Positions 36,966-45,838 of a DNA stretch of 64,000 nucleotides are shown piece after piece. The stretch is taken from assembly GCA_945862435.1 (NCBI GenBank), contig CAMAXX010000006.1:57142-121141 (forward strand), written 5' to 3'. Source of the stretch: Pseudorhodobacter antarcticus. Lineage in GTDB: Bacteria > Pseudomonadota > Alphaproteobacteria > Rhodobacterales > Rhodobacteraceae. Made by a program: the position numbers and the translations under genes. Within the stretch, counting starts at the first letter, position 1, and every line of letters begins with the position of its first letter. The notes beneath the pieces are model-generated. The model made no database searches. It saw nothing but the letters and a program-made list of their open reading frames with translations, and was not told where the DNA came from.

Positions 36966-38552
36966 TCAGTGTCTGAAATGGCGTTGATTGGTGAAGACCA
37001 TCGCAAGGCCCGCCTCATCGGCAGCTTTAATCACCTCTTCATCGCGCATTGATCCGCCCGGTTGGATTATTGCCGTGGCCCCCGCCTCGGCAGCGGCAAT
37101 CAGGCCATCGGCAAAGGGAAAGAACGCATCTGATGCGACGACTGACCCAATCGTTGGGCTGGCGGGCAGGCCCAGCGCATCGGCCATATCCTGCGCCTTG
37201 CGCGCTGCAATGCGAGTGCTGTCGATACGGCTCATCTGCCCCGCGCCAATGCCCACTGTGGCCCCGTCTTTCACATAGATAATCGCGTTCGATTTCACAT
37301 GTTTGGCCACGTTCCAGGCAAACAGCAGGTCGGCCACCTCGACAGGTGTTGGGGCGCGTTTGGTGACCAGTTTCAGATCAGATGCGGACAGATGCCCATT
37401 GTCGCGGTCTTGCAGCAAAAATCCGCCCACCACTTGCCGATAGGCCATACCGCCCGCCCGCGGATCGGGCAGCCCGCCCGTGGTCAAAAGGCGCAGGTTT
37501 TTCTTGGCCGCAAAAACCGCGCGCGCGGCATCGCTGGCCGAAGGCGCGATCACCACTTCGGTGAAAATCCTAACGATTTCTTCGGCAGTTTCGGCATCAA
37601 GTTCTTGATTAAGCGCCACAATCCCACCAAAGGCGCTGGTTTGGTCGCAGTTATATGCCCGCAAATAAGCATCCCTAAGGCCGTCCGCCGTGCCCACACC
37701 GCAGGGGTTGGCGTGTTTGATAATGGCGCAGGCGGGCCCAGCCCCCGCAAATTCGGCAACCAGTTCAAAGGCGGCATCAGTGTCATTTATATTGTTGTAA
37801 GACAGCTCTTTACCCTGCCACTGCTGGGCTGAGGCCACGCCGAAGCGGCCTGATCCATCGGTATAAAACGCGGCCTTCTGATGGGGGTTTTCCCCATAGC
37901 GTAGCTTTTGCGCCAGCTTGCCGCCAAAGGCGCGGTGGGGCGGGAAGGGCGCATCAAACTGCCCCGCCATCCAGCCTGACACAGCCGCATCATAGGCTGC
38001 CGTGCGGGCATAGGCCGCCAGCGCCAGCTTTTGCCGAAAGGCAAGGCCTGTCGCCCCATCTTGCGCGCGCAACTGATCCAGTAGAACCCCGTAATCAGCA
38101 GGGTCGGTGACCACGGTGACAAAGCGGTGATTTTTGGCAGCCGCACGGATCATCGCTGGCCCGCCAATGTCGATATTCTCAATGCACGTTCCATGATCGG
38201 CCCCGCGCGCCACATTCGCCTCAAACGGGTAAAGATTGACGATCAACAGATCAATTGGCTCGATCCCATGTGCCGCCATGGCCAGCAGATGTTCATCATC
38301 ATCGCGCAGCGCTAGCAGTCCGCCATGCACGTTTGGATGCAGTGTTTTCACCCGCCCATCCATCATTTCGGGAAAACCAGTAACATCTGCCACGTCGCGC
38401 ACCGCCAGCCCCGCACTGCGCAGCATCCCCGCGGTGCCGCCTGTGGAAATCAACTCCACCCCTTGCCCCACCAGTGTACGCGCCAGTTCCAAAATGCCCG
38501 TTTTGTCTGATACAGAAATCAACGCGCGCCCGATTGGCACTAAATTTTGCAT
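36966..38552 (-). CDS. purH: Bifunctional AICAR transformylase / IMP cyclohydrolase PurH
   Basis: Last two steps of IMP synthesis: formylation of AICAR and ring closure. It has 528 residues. The N-terminal MGS-type cyclohydrolase domain shows [25 protein letters not shown] and [13 protein letters not shown]; the transformylase domain has [26 protein letters not shown] and [12 protein letters not shown] 38552 lies 8 bases after AGGAGG (38561-38566), so this start is firm even though the frame opens to 38591 through a 15-bp repeat array. It is flanked by a heparinase-like gene upstream and lspA downstream. Confidence 0.96.
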   Translation of the reverse strand: MQNLVPIGRALISVSDKTGILELARTLVGQGVELISTGGTAGMLRSAGLAVRDVADVTGFPEMMDGRVKTLHPNVHGGLLALRDDDEHLLAMAAHGIEPIDLLIVNLYPFEANVARGADHGTCIENIDIGGPAMIRAAAKNHRFVTVVTDPADYGVLLDQLRAQDGATGLAFRQKLALAAYARTAAYDAAVSGWMAGQFDAPFPPHRAFGGKLAQKLRYGENPHQKAAFYTDGSGRFGVASAQQWQGKELSYNNINDTDAAFELVAEFAGAGPACAIIKHANPCGVGTADGLRDAYLRAYNCDQTSAFGGIVALNQELDAETAEEIVRIFTEVVIAPSASDAARAVFAAKKNLRLLTTGGLPDPRAGGMAYRQVVGGFLLQDRDNGHLSASDLKLVTKRAPTPVEVADLLFAWNVAKHVKSNAIIYVKDGATVGIGAGQMSRIDSTRIAARKAQDMADALGLPASPTIGSVVASDAFFPFADGLIAAAEAGATAIIQPGGSMRDEEVIKAADEAGLAMVFTNQRHFRH

Positions 38553-38570
38553 GGCGGCAGCCTCCTCGTC

Positions 38571-38630
38571 GTTTACATCGGCGTCGCTCACATCGGCGCG
38601 GTTTACATCGGCGCCGTTTACATCGGCACG
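38571..38630. repeat. Four 15-bp tandem repeats at the heparinase-purH boundary
   Basis: Copies of G(T/C)TTACATCGGC-type units at 38571, 38586, 38601 and 38616 (15 bases each, a few differences). On the minus strand most units contain ATGTAA, and the heparinase stop codon lies in the last unit. The array ends 5 bases upstream of the purH Shine-Dalgarno sequence. Confidence 0.88.
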
Positions 38631-40375
38631 GACAAATCATCGCGCTCTACATCGCGGATGCCAAGCGGAGTATCCTTTGCCTTCGCCAACGTCCAGCCGA
38701 TACGCGTGTCTTCTTCGCGCGCGCGGCAGGTCAGAACGATCTGCTCGGTCTGGCGTGGACGTAGGCGGGTCTTTTCCAGATAAATTGATGGCTCCAGCGT
38801 CAGTGTGGCGCGGTCGTCATGGCGAAATATCCAAATCTCGCCACTTTTCAGCGCCAATGACACAGCCTTGCCGCCCAGATCTAGCGTGGCATCCACATCG
38901 GGGTGCAGATGAAAGCGCACTGAAATGCTAATCCCTTCAACCCAATGATCAGACAACACATTGGCCAGACGCTTTTTTTCTGGTTCAAACTGCGCTGCCA
39001 TGCGGTCTAGCCCTGCCAATTTGCGCCCGTCTGGTGTCAGCCACACTTCACGCGTATGCGCCAGCCCGTGCGATTTTGACCAACCGTCATGCGTCATGCT
39101 TAGGTGCAAGCCATCGGCTAACGCGGCCTGTTTCAAATCGCGCACCTTCGCACCATCGGCAAAGCTATCTCCAGCTTCATGGCCGCGCGCGCCCATCATC
39201 CGCGAAGAAGACGAGCCTTCCACGGATAGGGCCGAGTGCGACGCCGTGGCACGTCCCGCCCGCCACCAGTCTGCGCCAAAAGGGCGGCCTGATCCGCAAG
39301 ACACAATCAACGGGCGGCGGCCCGAGGTTAATTCAAATGCCGCTGTCGAAGCGTGGCCATTTCCGCCAGCATCGCCCTTGGGCGGCGCAGCAACATCCAT
39401 AATCATCGAAGTGCGCCCCGCCGAAAGCCGCGCATACCCCATGCCCAAAGTTGGGCCTGTAAATCCAGCGGCCTTAATTCCAGCCGCCGCGAGCGATTGA
39501 TCAAGTACCCCTTCCGACCCGCGCCCCCCGCCATGAAATCGCGCCAGCCCACCATCGGCGTGGCGCAGCATCCGCAGGCAGGGTGCAACACGTTCAATCG
39601 CTGCGCTAAGCGCGCGCGGAGGTGGGCGGCCTACATTCGCCATCGCATGTTCAGCCCATGTCAGCAGGGTGAAAACCTCTAGCAATTCTTCTGGGCTGCG
39701 GGTGGCAATGCCGCCATCTGGGGCGATACCCTTGTCGCATTCGTTGGCCAGCGCATTTTCAGCCGCTGGCACGAATTCGGCCAAGCCATCCAAGGAAAGC
39801 CCAGCATATATCAGTCCTGTCAACGCCTCGATTCGCGCAATTCCTGGCGGCGCTTTGGGCCACTGGCGCGAAAGATACGTCACTTGCGCTGAGGCCTCGG
39901 CAAAGAATCGCGCACTATCTGCGCCTTTGCGGCCTGTCAGCAATAACGGCGCATGATTAACCCAGCGGATCAAACGGCGGCCTGTTAAATCCGCGCTCCA
40001 GCCGTCACCTCGCCCTGCGCCAAAGCGTTTAATCCATTCAAACGTCCAATCTTGCGCCACTTTGCGTGCAGGGCCATCGCCAACAGCGGCCAGATCATCC
40101 AGCCAAGCAAAGCCTGTCCTATCATCCGGCAGGGTAAACACAGCAGTCGCCCGTGGCATGGGAATATCCCAAATAGAGACATCCGGAGCAGTTACCAACT
40201 GACCCGCGACAAAGAAATTGCCCGCCATAAGCTGTTTACCGCGCGCATAAAGGCCAATGCTGCGCGGCTCTGGCTGGCTGACAAACCCCTTTGCCACGGC
40301 AGGTGCACGCCGTGCCCGCCACATGGCTATGCGCGCTGATAGCCCGCCGGTGCTGTGGGGGGATTTTCCGCTCAT
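38618..40375 (-). CDS. Heparinase II/III family protein
   Basis: A 585-residue protein of the heparinase II/III-like family common next to purH in Rhodobacterales. The N-terminal ~330 residues form the alpha-helical toroid-like part ([31 protein letters not shown]), and the C-terminal beta-sandwich has [26 protein letters not shown] [17 protein letters not shown] and [17 protein letters not shown]. Heparin is not a likely bacterial substrate; the gene may act on another uronate polysaccharide or be non-catalytic. No signal peptide is seen. It begins the purH-lspA-M16 run. Confidence 0.88.
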   Translation of the reverse strand: MSGKSPHSTGGLSARIAMWRARRAPAVAKGFVSQPEPRSIGLYARGKQLMAGNFFVAGQLVTAPDVSIWDIPMPRATAVFTLPDDRTGFAWLDDLAAVGDGPARKVAQDWTFEWIKRFGAGRGDGWSADLTGRRLIRWVNHAPLLLTGRKGADSARFFAEASAQVTYLSRQWPKAPPGIARIEALTGLIYAGLSLDGLAEFVPAAENALANECDKGIAPDGGIATRSPEELLEVFTLLTWAEHAMANVGRPPPRALSAAIERVAPCLRMLRHADGGLARFHGGGRGSEGVLDQSLAAAGIKAAGFTGPTLGMGYARLSAGRTSMIMDVAAPPKGDAGGNGHASTAAFELTSGRRPLIVSCGSGRPFGADWWRAGRATASHSALSVEGSSSSRMMGARGHEAGDSFADGAKVRDLKQAALADGLHLSMTHDGWSKSHGLAHTREVWLTPDGRKLAGLDRMAAQFEPEKKRLANVLSDHWVEGISISVRFHLHPDVDATLDLGGKAVSLALKSGEIWIFRHDDRATLTLEPSIYLEKTRLRPRQTEQIVLTCRAREEDTRIGWTLAKAKDTPLGIRDVERDDLSVPM

Positions 40376-40404
40376 TTTACCCCAATCCTACTGTAACCAT
40401 ATAC

Positions 40405-41547
40405 TTATGCCAGATGATCCACCCGCGCCATATACTGCGCAAGAGTTTTCACTTGGTTCAGCCAATTTGCCAGCAGTTTAGGTTCGTGCGGGGCTGCATG
40501 AACGCCTGCCGCAATCTCGCCGTCCAGGGCAGAGGTGACGGCAAACGACACAGGCATCGACACAAGCCGCGCCATGGCCGACCCGCGCGCATCGCCCCAG
40601 GCATCCAGCGCCCAAGTTTCGTGATAAACGCTGCGACCTTCCCTCTCGGCCTTAAGAGACACAAACAGCACCACGCGGTCAGGCTCGCCCGGCGCATAGG
40701 AATTGGCGGCCAGAAATTCGGCGGCCATTTCGGCAAGGCGCACGTCGCCACTTGGCCCCTCTAGTGTTTCAATTTCGCGGAACACGGGGGCCCAAGCCTG
40801 TGCCCAGCCATTCAATCGAATTGTGCCGCGCACGAAATCCCGCAGTTTCCATGCGGGATCAAAACGGTAATCGGCGATAAAGGGGTAACTGTCGCGGTTG
40901 GGGTAAACCTCGAAGGATTCGGGGCTTGGCAGGGGGGCCTTATAGGCGGTTATCGCATCCCATGGGCGTGAGACCTGTAGTTCATTAAAATTGCGCAAAG
41001 ACCGCGAAGGCGACCGCAGCGCTTTCAGAACCCCCAAAGGTGCCCAAGAAAACTTATACCGAAACGGGTTGGGAATTTTCGGAACCCCGCCGCAATAGGA
41101 TGTGAAAGATATAACATTATCAGCGTGATAGCCAGCGCTGGCGCGATACCGCGCAACCAAATCATGCGCCATCAAATGGTCAATACCGGGATCTAGCCCC
41201 ACTTCATTGACCGAAACCAGCCCCTGCGACTTGAACCCGCTGTCCAAGGCCCGCATTTCTGGCGCGATGTAAGATGACGATGCAAAATGCGCCCCGTTTT
41301 CAAGGCAAACCTGTGCAATCGACACATGTTGATCTGCGGGCAGCATCGAGACGGCAATATCGCCTGCCTTTAGCGCATCCTTCAGCGCGGCGAGCGAAAA
41401 AGCGCGAATATCAGGGGTTAAATCACCCACCACGTCGCGCGCTTTTTCAACTGTGCGGTTCCACACCACCACCTGATGCCCTGCCTCCAGCAGCGCCCGC
41501 AAACCAGGGGGCGAAGATAGGCCCGTGCCGCACCAATGAATTGTCAT
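40405..41547 (-). CDS. Saccharopine dehydrogenase (glutamate-forming type)
   Basis: Oxidoreductase of 380 residues that would split saccharopine to glutamate and 2-aminoadipate semialdehyde (Lys9-like). The N-terminal dinucleotide motif is shifted: MTIHWCGTGLSSPPGLRALL. Signature stretches include VSVNEVGLDPGIDHLMAHDL, SYCGGVPKIPNPFRYKFSW and the lysine-ketoglutarate-type C-terminal fold with SYAPGEPDRVVLFVSL. It directly follows the second saccharopine dehydrogenase gene by 12 bases, so both steps of saccharopine-type lysine breakdown are encoded together. Confidence 0.85.
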   Translation of the reverse strand: MTIHWCGTGLSSPPGLRALLEAGHQVVVWNRTVEKARDVVGDLTPDIRAFSLAALKDALKAGDIAVSMLPADQHVSIAQVCLENGAHFASSSYIAPEMRALDSGFKSQGLVSVNEVGLDPGIDHLMAHDLVARYRASAGYHADNVISFTSYCGGVPKIPNPFRYKFSWAPLGVLKALRSPSRSLRNFNELQVSRPWDAITAYKAPLPSPESFEVYPNRDSYPFIADYRFDPAWKLRDFVRGTIRLNGWAQAWAPVFREIETLEGPSGDVRLAEMAAEFLAANSYAPGEPDRVVLFVSLKAEREGRSVYHETWALDAWGDARGSAMARLVSMPVSFAVTSALDGEIAAGVHAAPHEPKLLANWLNQVKTLAQYMARVDHLA

Positions 41548-41559
41548 CCTAAATCTCCC

Positions 41560-42612
41560 TTAAACCTTGGCGACATGGGCCAGATAATCTGCCTTGGCGC
41601 GCGCCCAAACGCCCGCCTCGATCTGCACTAGTTGCGCCAAGGTGGGCAGCAGTTGCGCGGCATAATCAATGCTGCTTTCCACCGGCAGCAGGGAAGGCAG
41701 GTTGTCAATCGCCGTGACATCCAGCACGGGGTCACTTGCCACCCGCAGCGCAGGCTCGCGCCATTCGGTTGTGCGGTTATATACCTTGATGGGCGAGAAA
41801 TCGGATGTCGGATCGCAAGCGATATCGCCGATCACCGTTAGATTGCGGGTAGTTTCCGCAATCGCACTCGCTGGCACGAACACGGGGCAACCAGGGCGGG
41901 CAAGGATACAATTGAGGAAAATCTCATGCGCCAGAATTTCGGGAAACGGCCCGCCGCTGGCGGTTTCTGCCATGTCCCACTTGGTCACATCCATACCCAT
42001 CGCGTTGCACAAATCTGCCGCCCCTGTGCCAACACGTCCCAAAGCGCCAATGATAATCGCGCGCGGGCGTTTTGTGGCGGGCAGATCGGCAGTCAAATCG
42101 GCCAGCAAAGTAGCCTTGCCCGCATATTTTCCAACAGGCCCCGCCAGCGAACCCTTTTGCTGCGCCGCCCAGCATTTAAGAGCAACTGCCGCCCCCGCAT
42201 AACCCGCCCAATAGCCAAAAGCAGCCACTCGGCGGCCCGTTTCATCCACCAGATATTCCAAATCATACAGTGTTCCGCCGCCCGCCTTGAACCGCTTTAG
42301 CAGCACTTGCCCCGCAGATTGCCCTTTGAACGCATGGCCAAACATGATGTGGCGGTGGGTCAGCGGCGTGCCATCTTCGGGCAGTTCTTTCAGGCCAAAG
42401 ATAATGGCATCGGCAGGAGCAGTTGGCCAAGCATTTTCGGGCGCAATCGTGCAACCCGCTGTAATATAGCCATCTATCATAATGGCGCGCACGGATGACT
42501 GCTCGACCGTCACTTTGATCCCCGCCGCAATCAGCGCGGCCGAGCCTTCGGGGGACAGACCGACACGTTCCTCATTTGGCCGCTGCTCGGCTCGCACCCA
42601 CAAATGGGTCAT
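41560..42612 (-). CDS. Saccharopine dehydrogenase (lysine-forming type)
   Basis: A 350-residue enzyme of the alanine dehydrogenase/Lys1 family, interconverting lysine plus 2-oxoglutarate with saccharopine. It shows the family N-terminus MTHLWVRAEQRPNEERVGLS, the GHAFKGQSAGQVLLKRF segment and a Rossmann-type AIIIGALGRVGTGAADL. A conserved DGYITAGCTI stretch is near residue 45. Together with the next gene it makes a bicistronic saccharopine pathway, as known in some marine alphaproteobacteria. It is divergent from nothing; the upstream xthA gene is 75 bases away on the same strand. Confidence 0.87.
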   Translation of the reverse strand: MTHLWVRAEQRPNEERVGLSPEGSAALIAAGIKVTVEQSSVRAIMIDGYITAGCTIAPENAWPTAPADAIIFGLKELPEDGTPLTHRHIMFGHAFKGQSAGQVLLKRFKAGGGTLYDLEYLVDETGRRVAAFGYWAGYAGAAVALKCWAAQQKGSLAGPVGKYAGKATLLADLTADLPATKRPRAIIIGALGRVGTGAADLCNAMGMDVTKWDMAETASGGPFPEILAHEIFLNCILARPGCPVFVPASAIAETTRNLTVIGDIACDPTSDFSPIKVYNRTTEWREPALRVASDPVLDVTAIDNLPSLLPVESSIDYAAQLLPTLAQLVQIEAGVWARAKADYLAHVAKV

Positions 42613-42687
42613 CGCAAAATCCTTTGAGCAAATTATTATAGCAAAGATAGCAGAACCCTGCCCAAGTAACAGCGGGCAAAAGCGGCG

Positions 42688-43476
42688 CTACAGATCAAAG
42701 CTGGCGAAAACTGGGGCGTGATCGCTGGGCTGCGTCCAGCCCCGCGCGGCACGCAAAATACGGCTAGAATGGCCAGCGCTGCCAATATCGCGACTGGCCC
42801 AGATATGATCTAAACGGCGGCCCTTATCGGCGCTGTCCCATTCGGCGGCGCGGTAACTCCACCAGCTATACAGCCGCCCTGTGGGGATATCAGCGCGGGT
42901 GACATCGGCCCAGCCGCCCGCCTCCATCACATCGGTGAAATGCTGCACCTCAATCGGCGTATGGCTGACAATTTTCAAAAGCGCCTTGTGATCCCATACA
43001 TCGTCTTCGCGCGGGGCTATGTTAAGATCCCCCACCAGAATCGATTTTTGCGGGGTATCACTGCGGAAATGGTCGCGCATCTGCGTCAAATAATCCAGCT
43101 TTTGGCCAAATTTTTCATTTTCCGCGCGGTCAGGGATATCTCCCCCGGCTGGCACATAGCAATTGTGAATGACAACGCCATTTTCCAGCCGCCCCGCCAC
43201 ATGCCGCGCATGGCCCAAATCTGCCCAGTCCATACCGCCCGCATCGACCAGCGGAATTTTGGACAGAATTGCCACGCCATTGTAGCCCTTTTGCCCACGC
43301 GCCACCATGTGGGTATATCCCAACGCCGCAAAGCCCTCGGTTGGAATTTTCTCGACAGGGCTTTTGCATTCTTGCAGGCACAGCACATCTGGCGCCTCTT
43401 CGCGCAGCAGTTTTTGCACCAAGTCCTCGCGCAAGCGCACCGAATTGATGTTCCATGTGGCTAGGGTGAATACCAT
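42688..43476 (-). CDS. xthA: Exodeoxyribonuclease III
   Basis: AP endonuclease and 3'-to-5' exonuclease of base-excision repair. It has 262 residues. Active-site segments are LATWNINSVRLRE, LCLQECKSP (metal Glu), NCYVPAGGD, LVGDLNIAP, RRLDHIWAS and SDHAPVFASF. It is the normal length and lies downstream of the small-RNA pair on the same strand; the second RNA terminator (43545-43572) ends 69 bases before its start. Confidence 0.96.
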   Translation of the reverse strand: MVFTLATWNINSVRLREDLVQKLLREEAPDVLCLQECKSPVEKIPTEGFAALGYTHMVARGQKGYNGVAILSKIPLVDAGGMDWADLGHARHVAGRLENGVVIHNCYVPAGGDIPDRAENEKFGQKLDYLTQMRDHFRSDTPQKSILVGDLNIAPREDDVWDHKALLKIVSHTPIEVQHFTDVMEAGGWADVTRADIPTGRLYSWWSYRAAEWDSADKGRRLDHIWASRDIGSAGHSSRILRAARGWTQPSDHAPVFASFDL

Positions 43477-43544
43477 CTGCGCCTCCTGTTTCGCACTTTA
43501 TGAGGTCAGGCGCAGGCGCACTCAAGGGGGATAAGGGGGCGAGT

Positions 43545-43572
43545 CAAAAAGAAACCCAGCCAAATGGCTGGG
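43545..43572 (-). terminator. Intrinsic terminator of small RNA 2
   Basis: A 7-bp perfect stem (CCCAGCC/GGCTGGG, loop ATTT on the minus strand) followed by TTTCTTTTT. Confidence 0.85.
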
Positions 43573-43680
43573 CGAGTTCAACAGGGAAGTGTGATGATAT
43601 TTGCATCTGTGGGCGCACCTGTGCAGGGGGCGGACAAAATCTGTTTTCGTTAGAGCCTTTTTGGCAACGCCTTCGGGTTG
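43545..43680 (-). ncRNA. Small RNA 2 of a tandem pair (cuckoo/CcsR-like 3' module)
   Basis: Minus-strand RNA with an intrinsic terminator. Its 3' module is TTCCCTGTTGAACT then a CCCAGCC-ATTT-GGCTGGG hairpin (43555-43572) and a T run interrupted by one C (43554-43546). The 12-base CCCTGTTGAACT plus terminator is shared with small RNA 1 about 150 bases away. It lacks the full CCUCCUCCC repeat. The 5' end is not determined; 43680 is an estimate. Confidence 0.6.
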
Positions 43681-43701
43681 TGCGGCAATAGCCAAAACCA
43701 C

Positions 43702-43728
43702 AAAAAAAGCCAGGCCCAAAGGCCTGGC
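43702..43728 (-). terminator. Intrinsic terminator of small RNA 1
   Basis: An 8-bp perfect stem (GCCAGGCC/GGCCTGGC, loop TTTG on the minus strand) followed by seven T. Confidence 0.9.
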
Positions 43729-43856
43729 CAGTTCAACAGGGAGGAGCCACATCATAACCCCGGTGCGGCGAGGGGAAGGAAAACATGAAGTAAGTAATCA
43801 GCGCGGCTAGAAAACGAAGGGAGGAGGAGGATTAGTTTACACCCGCGCTGATAGGT
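43702..43856 (-). ncRNA. Small RNA 1 of a tandem pair with CCUCCUCCC motifs (cuckoo/CcsR-like)
   Basis: Minus-strand RNA of about 150 nt. A perfect 10-bp stem (ATCAGCGCGG/CCGCGCTGAT, 43843-43852 with 43797-43806) presents a 36-base loop with CCTCCTCCTCCCTTC. A second CTCCTCCC lies at 43739-43746, followed by CCCTGTTGAACT and a strong terminator. Hairpins exposing CCUCCUCCC, which resembles the anti-Shine-Dalgarno end of 16S rRNA, define the alphaproteobacterial cuckoo RNA family, including stress-induced CcsR RNAs of Rhodobacter. It lies 68 bases downstream of cenR. The 5' end is an estimate. Confidence 0.72.
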
Positions 43857-43923
43857 ATGTTCTGACGCCCTACTGTGGCAGAATGATGAACAATTCAGGG
43901 TCATTTCACGGCTTTGGCAAACA

Positions 43924-44610
43924 TTATGACACTAAACGATAGCCGCCGCTTTCGGTGACCAGCAGGCGCGCGTTGCTGGGATCGGCTTCGATCTTTTGGC
44001 GCAGGCGGTAGATATGGGTTTCCAGCGTATGGGTCGTTACCCCCGCGTTATACCCCCAAACTTCGTGCAGCAGAACATCGCGCGCGACAACGCCAGATTG
44101 CGCGCGATACAGGTATTTCAGGATATTCGTTTCCTTTTCTGTCAGCCGCACCTTTTTGTCCTTGGCATCCAGCAGCAGCTTTTGCGCGGGTTTGAACGTG
44201 TAAGGCCCCAGTTGAAACACCGCATCTTCAGAATGTTCATGCTGGCGCAGTTGCGCGCGGATCCGGGCCAAAAGCACAGGAAATTTGAACGGCTTGGACA
44301 CATAATCATTCGCGCCCGCGTCCAGCCCAAGGATAGTGTCGCTGTCAGTATCATGCCCCGTTAGCATGATAATCGGCGTTTTCACACCCGATTTGCGCAT
44401 CAGGCGGCACAACTCGCGCCCGTCAGTATCGGGCAAATCAATGTCCAGAAGAATCAAATCAAACTGGCCGTGGCGAATTTTCTCCATCCCTTCGGCCCCA
44501 TTTGCGGCCTCATAAACGTCGAAATCTTCGGTCATCAGCAATTGCTCGCCCAGGGCGTCGCGCAGATCGTCATCATCATCGACCAGCAGAATTTTGCGCA
44601 ATGTCGGCAT
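43924..44610 (-). CDS. cenR: CenR-like response regulator transcription factor
   Basis: A 228-residue OmpR-class regulator. The receiver domain has the acidic pocket DDDDDLRDAL (residues 11-20), the phosphorylated D56 in LILLDIDLPDTDG, and the Lys in VSKPFKFP. The C-terminal winged helix shows LTEKETNILKYLYRA and HTLETHIYRLRQKIEADPSN. The text LGLDAGANDYVSKPFKFPVL and the high conservation match CenR, the essential envelope regulator of Caulobacter and Rhodobacter. The sensor CenK is not in the window. It diverges from ribA and is upstream of two small RNAs on the same strand, which might be read from it or from their own promoters. Confidence 0.85.
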   Translation of the reverse strand: MPTLRKILLVDDDDDLRDALGEQLLMTEDFDVYEAANGAEGMEKIRHGQFDLILLDIDLPDTDGRELCRLMRKSGVKTPIIMLTGHDTDSDTILGLDAGANDYVSKPFKFPVLLARIRAQLRQHEHSEDAVFQLGPYTFKPAQKLLLDAKDKKVRLTEKETNILKYLYRAQSGVVARDVLLHEVWGYNAGVTTHTLETHIYRLRQKIEADPSNARLLVTESGGYRLVS

Positions 44611-44752
44611 GTTGCCTCCTGTGGGTTACAAGATGGGCCAAACATGGGGCGCGGGCCGCTGTGTTGCAAGTATTCTGCCCACGCCTCACGGGCTTGTGTC
44701 AAAAACGCGGGCAATGTTTCAATTCCGCCCGCAATGCCCTATGAAATGTTTC

Positions 44753-45838
44753 ATGACCCTGATCTTGACGACCACCGAAAAATTGGCCCGTGCACGCAGT
44801 GATTTGCGGCTTGGCCTGCCTGTCGTGCTGACAGGGCAGGGCAGGGCGATGCTGGCCACCGCAGTCGAGGTGATTACCCCCCAGCGTTTGGCCGATTTGC
44901 GCAAAATAGGCGCGGGCGAAGTGGCATTGACTGCGCGGCGGGCCGAAACGCTTAAAACCGCTGCCTATGACGGCGATCTGGCGCGCATTGCCCTTCCGAG
45001 AGATGCCGATTGCCGCTGGCTGTGTGCGTTGGCCGACCCTGCGGGCGATTTATCTCACCCAATGAAGGGGCCACTGACCAGCCTGCGCGGCGGCGATGCT
45101 AGTCTGCACCGCTTTGCCATAGCGCTGGCGAAAGAGGCGCAGCTACTGCCCGCGGTGCTGATGGTTCCTGTGGAAAATGGCACCGCACTTGCACGGGAAC
45201 TGCAACTTTCGCTGATTTCACAGGCCGAGGCGCAGGATTTGGGCCGACTTGCGCCGCTGACTTCCGTGATCTCAGCCCGCCTGCCTATAGCTGCGTCTGA
45301 TGCTGGCCGCGTGCATATTTTCCGCCCCGATGATGGCGGGGTGGAACACTATGCTATTGAAATTGGTCGCCCAAATCGCGCCGCGCCTGTACTGACCCGC
45401 CTGCATTCGGCCTGCTTTACGGGCGATGTTTTGGGCAGTCTGAAATGCGATTGCGGCCCGCAACTGCGCGCGGCCTTGGCGCAAATGGGGGCACAGGGCG
45501 CGGGCGTGCTGCTGTATCTGAACCAAGAAGGGCGCGGCATTGGACTAGCTAATAAAATGCGTGCCTATTCGCTGCAAGATCAGGGCTTTGACACTGTGCA
45601 GGCGAATCACCGTCTGGGTTTTGAAGATGATGAGCGTGATTTCCGAATTGGCGCAGAAATTCTGCGCAAAATGGGGTTTGGCGCGGTGCAACTTTTGACA
45701 AATAATCCCCGCAAGGTGGATATGCTTGCCGCCAATGGTATTGCGGTTATTGCGCGTGTGCCGCTGCGAGTTGGGGAGACCGCGCAAAACCGCGGTTATC
45801 TGGCCACCAAAGCCACAAAATCGGGGCACTTGCTGTGA
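44753..45838 (+). CDS. ribA: GTP cyclohydrolase II
   Basis: First committed step of riboflavin synthesis from GTP. It has 361 residues: an N-terminal domain of ~150 residues that lacks the RibB catalytic residues I would expect of a fused DHBP synthase, then the GTPCH II domain. Zinc cysteines are in RLHSACFTGDVLGSLKCDCG, and YLNQEGRGIGLANKMRAY, DTVQANHRLGFEDDERDF and LLTNNPRKVDMLAANGI follow. The start is taken at ATG 44753 (MILTTTEK preceded by MT); ATG 44741 is possible and no clear ribosome site decides. Its stop overlaps the next gene's GTG. Confidence 0.9.
   Translation: MTLILTTTEKLARARSDLRLGLPVVLTGQGRAMLATAVEVITPQRLADLRKIGAGEVALTARRAETLKTAAYDGDLARIALPRDADCRWLCALADPAGDLSHPMKGPLTSLRGGDASLHRFAIALAKEAQLLPAVLMVPVENGTALARELQLSLISQAEAQDLGRLAPLTSVISARLPIAASDAGRVHIFRPDDGGVEHYAIEIGRPNRAAPVLTRLHSACFTGDVLGSLKCDCGPQLRAALAQMGAQGAGVLLYLNQEGRGIGLANKMRAYSLQDQGFDTVQANHRLGFEDDERDFRIGAEILRKMGFGAVQLLTNNPRKVDMLAANGIAVIARVPLRVGETAQNRGYLATKATKSGHLL

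Noticed and set aside
44611..44752. Possible FMN riboswitch ahead of ribA
   Set aside because: The cenR-ribA gap is only ~140 bases and contains no segment resembling the RFN element.
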